In this document: one piece after another, positions 12,839 to 13,293 of the stretch | How the letters are laid out: each line of letters opens with the position of its first letter | Position numbering within the stretch: the first letter of the stretch is position 1 | Assembly: GCA_030607895.1 (NCBI GenBank) | Contig: JAUWJC010000048.1 | Coordinates: 1-13,293, forward strand | From: Pirellulales bacterium | GTDB lineage: Bacteria > Planctomycetota > Planctomycetia > Pirellulales > Thermoguttaceae | Length of the DNA stretch: 13,293 nucleotides | Direction of reading: 5' to 3' | The notes under the pieces: model-generated | Told to the model about the DNA's origin: nothing | What the model saw: the letters and a program-made list of their open reading frames with translations, nothing else | The model's database searches: none | Program-made: the position numbers and the translations under genes

Positions 12839-13288
12839 ATGTTCACAAGACTTTTTTATGTCGTTCTGGCGGCCATCATCTTGTCTGCCTTGTCCGCGCC
12901 CGTGCAGGCCGAGCCCATCGCCCATACGGGCTTCAACACCTCATCGGGTGGCTACGTGAATAACGGGACGGTCGTCGGCAAGGGCGCCGGTGAGGCCGGG
13001 TGGACGAGTCTCTGGAGCACGCACGCCCCGACCGGGACCGCGATTACCCAAAGCGGCTACAAGCGGGAAGGCGATATGGCGCTAGACTTGCATGGCTCTG
13101 GTAGTACCGGTGCCTCGGCGCTCCGAGAGTACACCGACCAGGTGGGTTCGTTCTATGTGCATGCTGACCTAACCCGGACGAGCCGGAACCATACAGGATT
13201 TTCAATCAGCGTTTTTGTGGCATTTGGCCTGGCAGGTTGTTATAGCCTGAAAAGTTCGCGCGATTCCAAACGTCCGTTCTACCCTTGA
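12839..13288 (+). CDS. Secreted protein, planctomycete PEP-CTERM-like N-terminus, possibly truncated
   Basis: A 149-residue open frame. Residues 1-24 form a classic Sec signal peptide: MFTR, the hydrophobic LFYVVLAAIILSAL, then a cleavage site after PVQA. The mature part (HTGFNTSSGGYVNNGTVVGKGAGEAGWTSLW and on to GSFYVHADLTRTS) is Gly/Ser/Thr-rich and resembles the N-terminal region of planctomycete PEP-CTERM or LamG-like secreted proteins, which usually run 200-350 residues and end in a sorting motif. Here, after about residue 121, the sequence turns into an unrelated, basic, Cys- and Lys-containing tail and stops, with no PEP-CTERM motif. A frameshift, insertion or truncation near 13190-13220 is likely. 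The gene has its own promoter candidate and ribosome site. The function is unknown; a role on the cell surface or in the matrix is inference. Confidence 0.6.
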   Translation: MFTRLFYVVLAAIILSALSAPVQAEPIAHTGFNTSSGGYVNNGTVVGKGAGEAGWTSLWSTHAPTGTAITQSGYKREGDMALDLHGSGSTGASALREYTDQVGSFYVHADLTRTSRNHTGFSISVFVAFGLAGCYSLKSSRDSKRPFYP

Positions 13289-13293
13289 ATTTA

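Overview
The window looks like a chromosomal piece of a Planctomycetota bacterium, most likely Pirellulales-like. This rests on GC-rich codon use, an S1-domain protein with the planctomycete-style GLKW end, a 7TM-HD phosphohydrolase beside PhoH, a zinc-ribbon protein of planctomycete type, and a secreted protein resembling planctomycete PEP-CTERM proteins. The assignment is inferred from recognised families only. I see no tRNA, rRNA, CRISPR array, phage gene or transposase gene.

Layout. Positions 1-210 hold only repeats. From 5922 down to 211 runs a minus-strand housekeeping block: uppS (undecaprenyl diphosphate synthase), cdsA (CDP-diglyceride synthase), a small double zinc-ribbon protein, phoH (ATPase) and yqfF/pgpH (7TM-HD phosphodiesterase). 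uppS and cdsA supply lipid carrier and phospholipid precursor. PhoH and YqfF/PgpH are RNA-metabolism and cyclic-dinucleotide proteins often found together. Divergent from uppS is a four-S1-domain RNA-binding protein (6335-7942, plus). It converges on a class I aminotransferase (8012-9220, minus). Then follow, all on plus, an inositol-3-phosphate synthase (9504-10703), a DEAD-box RNA helicase (11026-12342) and a secreted protein that degenerates near the window end (12839-13288).

The striking part is the spacers. Eight tracts of period-7 repeats share a loose AGTTNNN unit (or its complement). Three of them lie directly against the start codons of yqfF, cdsA and uppS, giving these genes G-poor leaders without a Shine-Dalgarno sequence; another encodes the last residues of UppS. 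There are also at least four palindromic MITE/REP-like elements. One has 27-bp perfect arms (4083-4163). Two share the GTAGGGTGGG end and a 20-nt loop (7946-8009, 12382-12465). One has 18-bp perfect ends and sits directly upstream of the helicase (10839-11015). The second GTAGGGTGGG copy is nested in a larger element with 21-bp perfect ends that begins one base after the helicase stop (12344-12499). The genes are ordinary core genes, so the novelty here is the repeat ecology and its contact with gene starts and ends.
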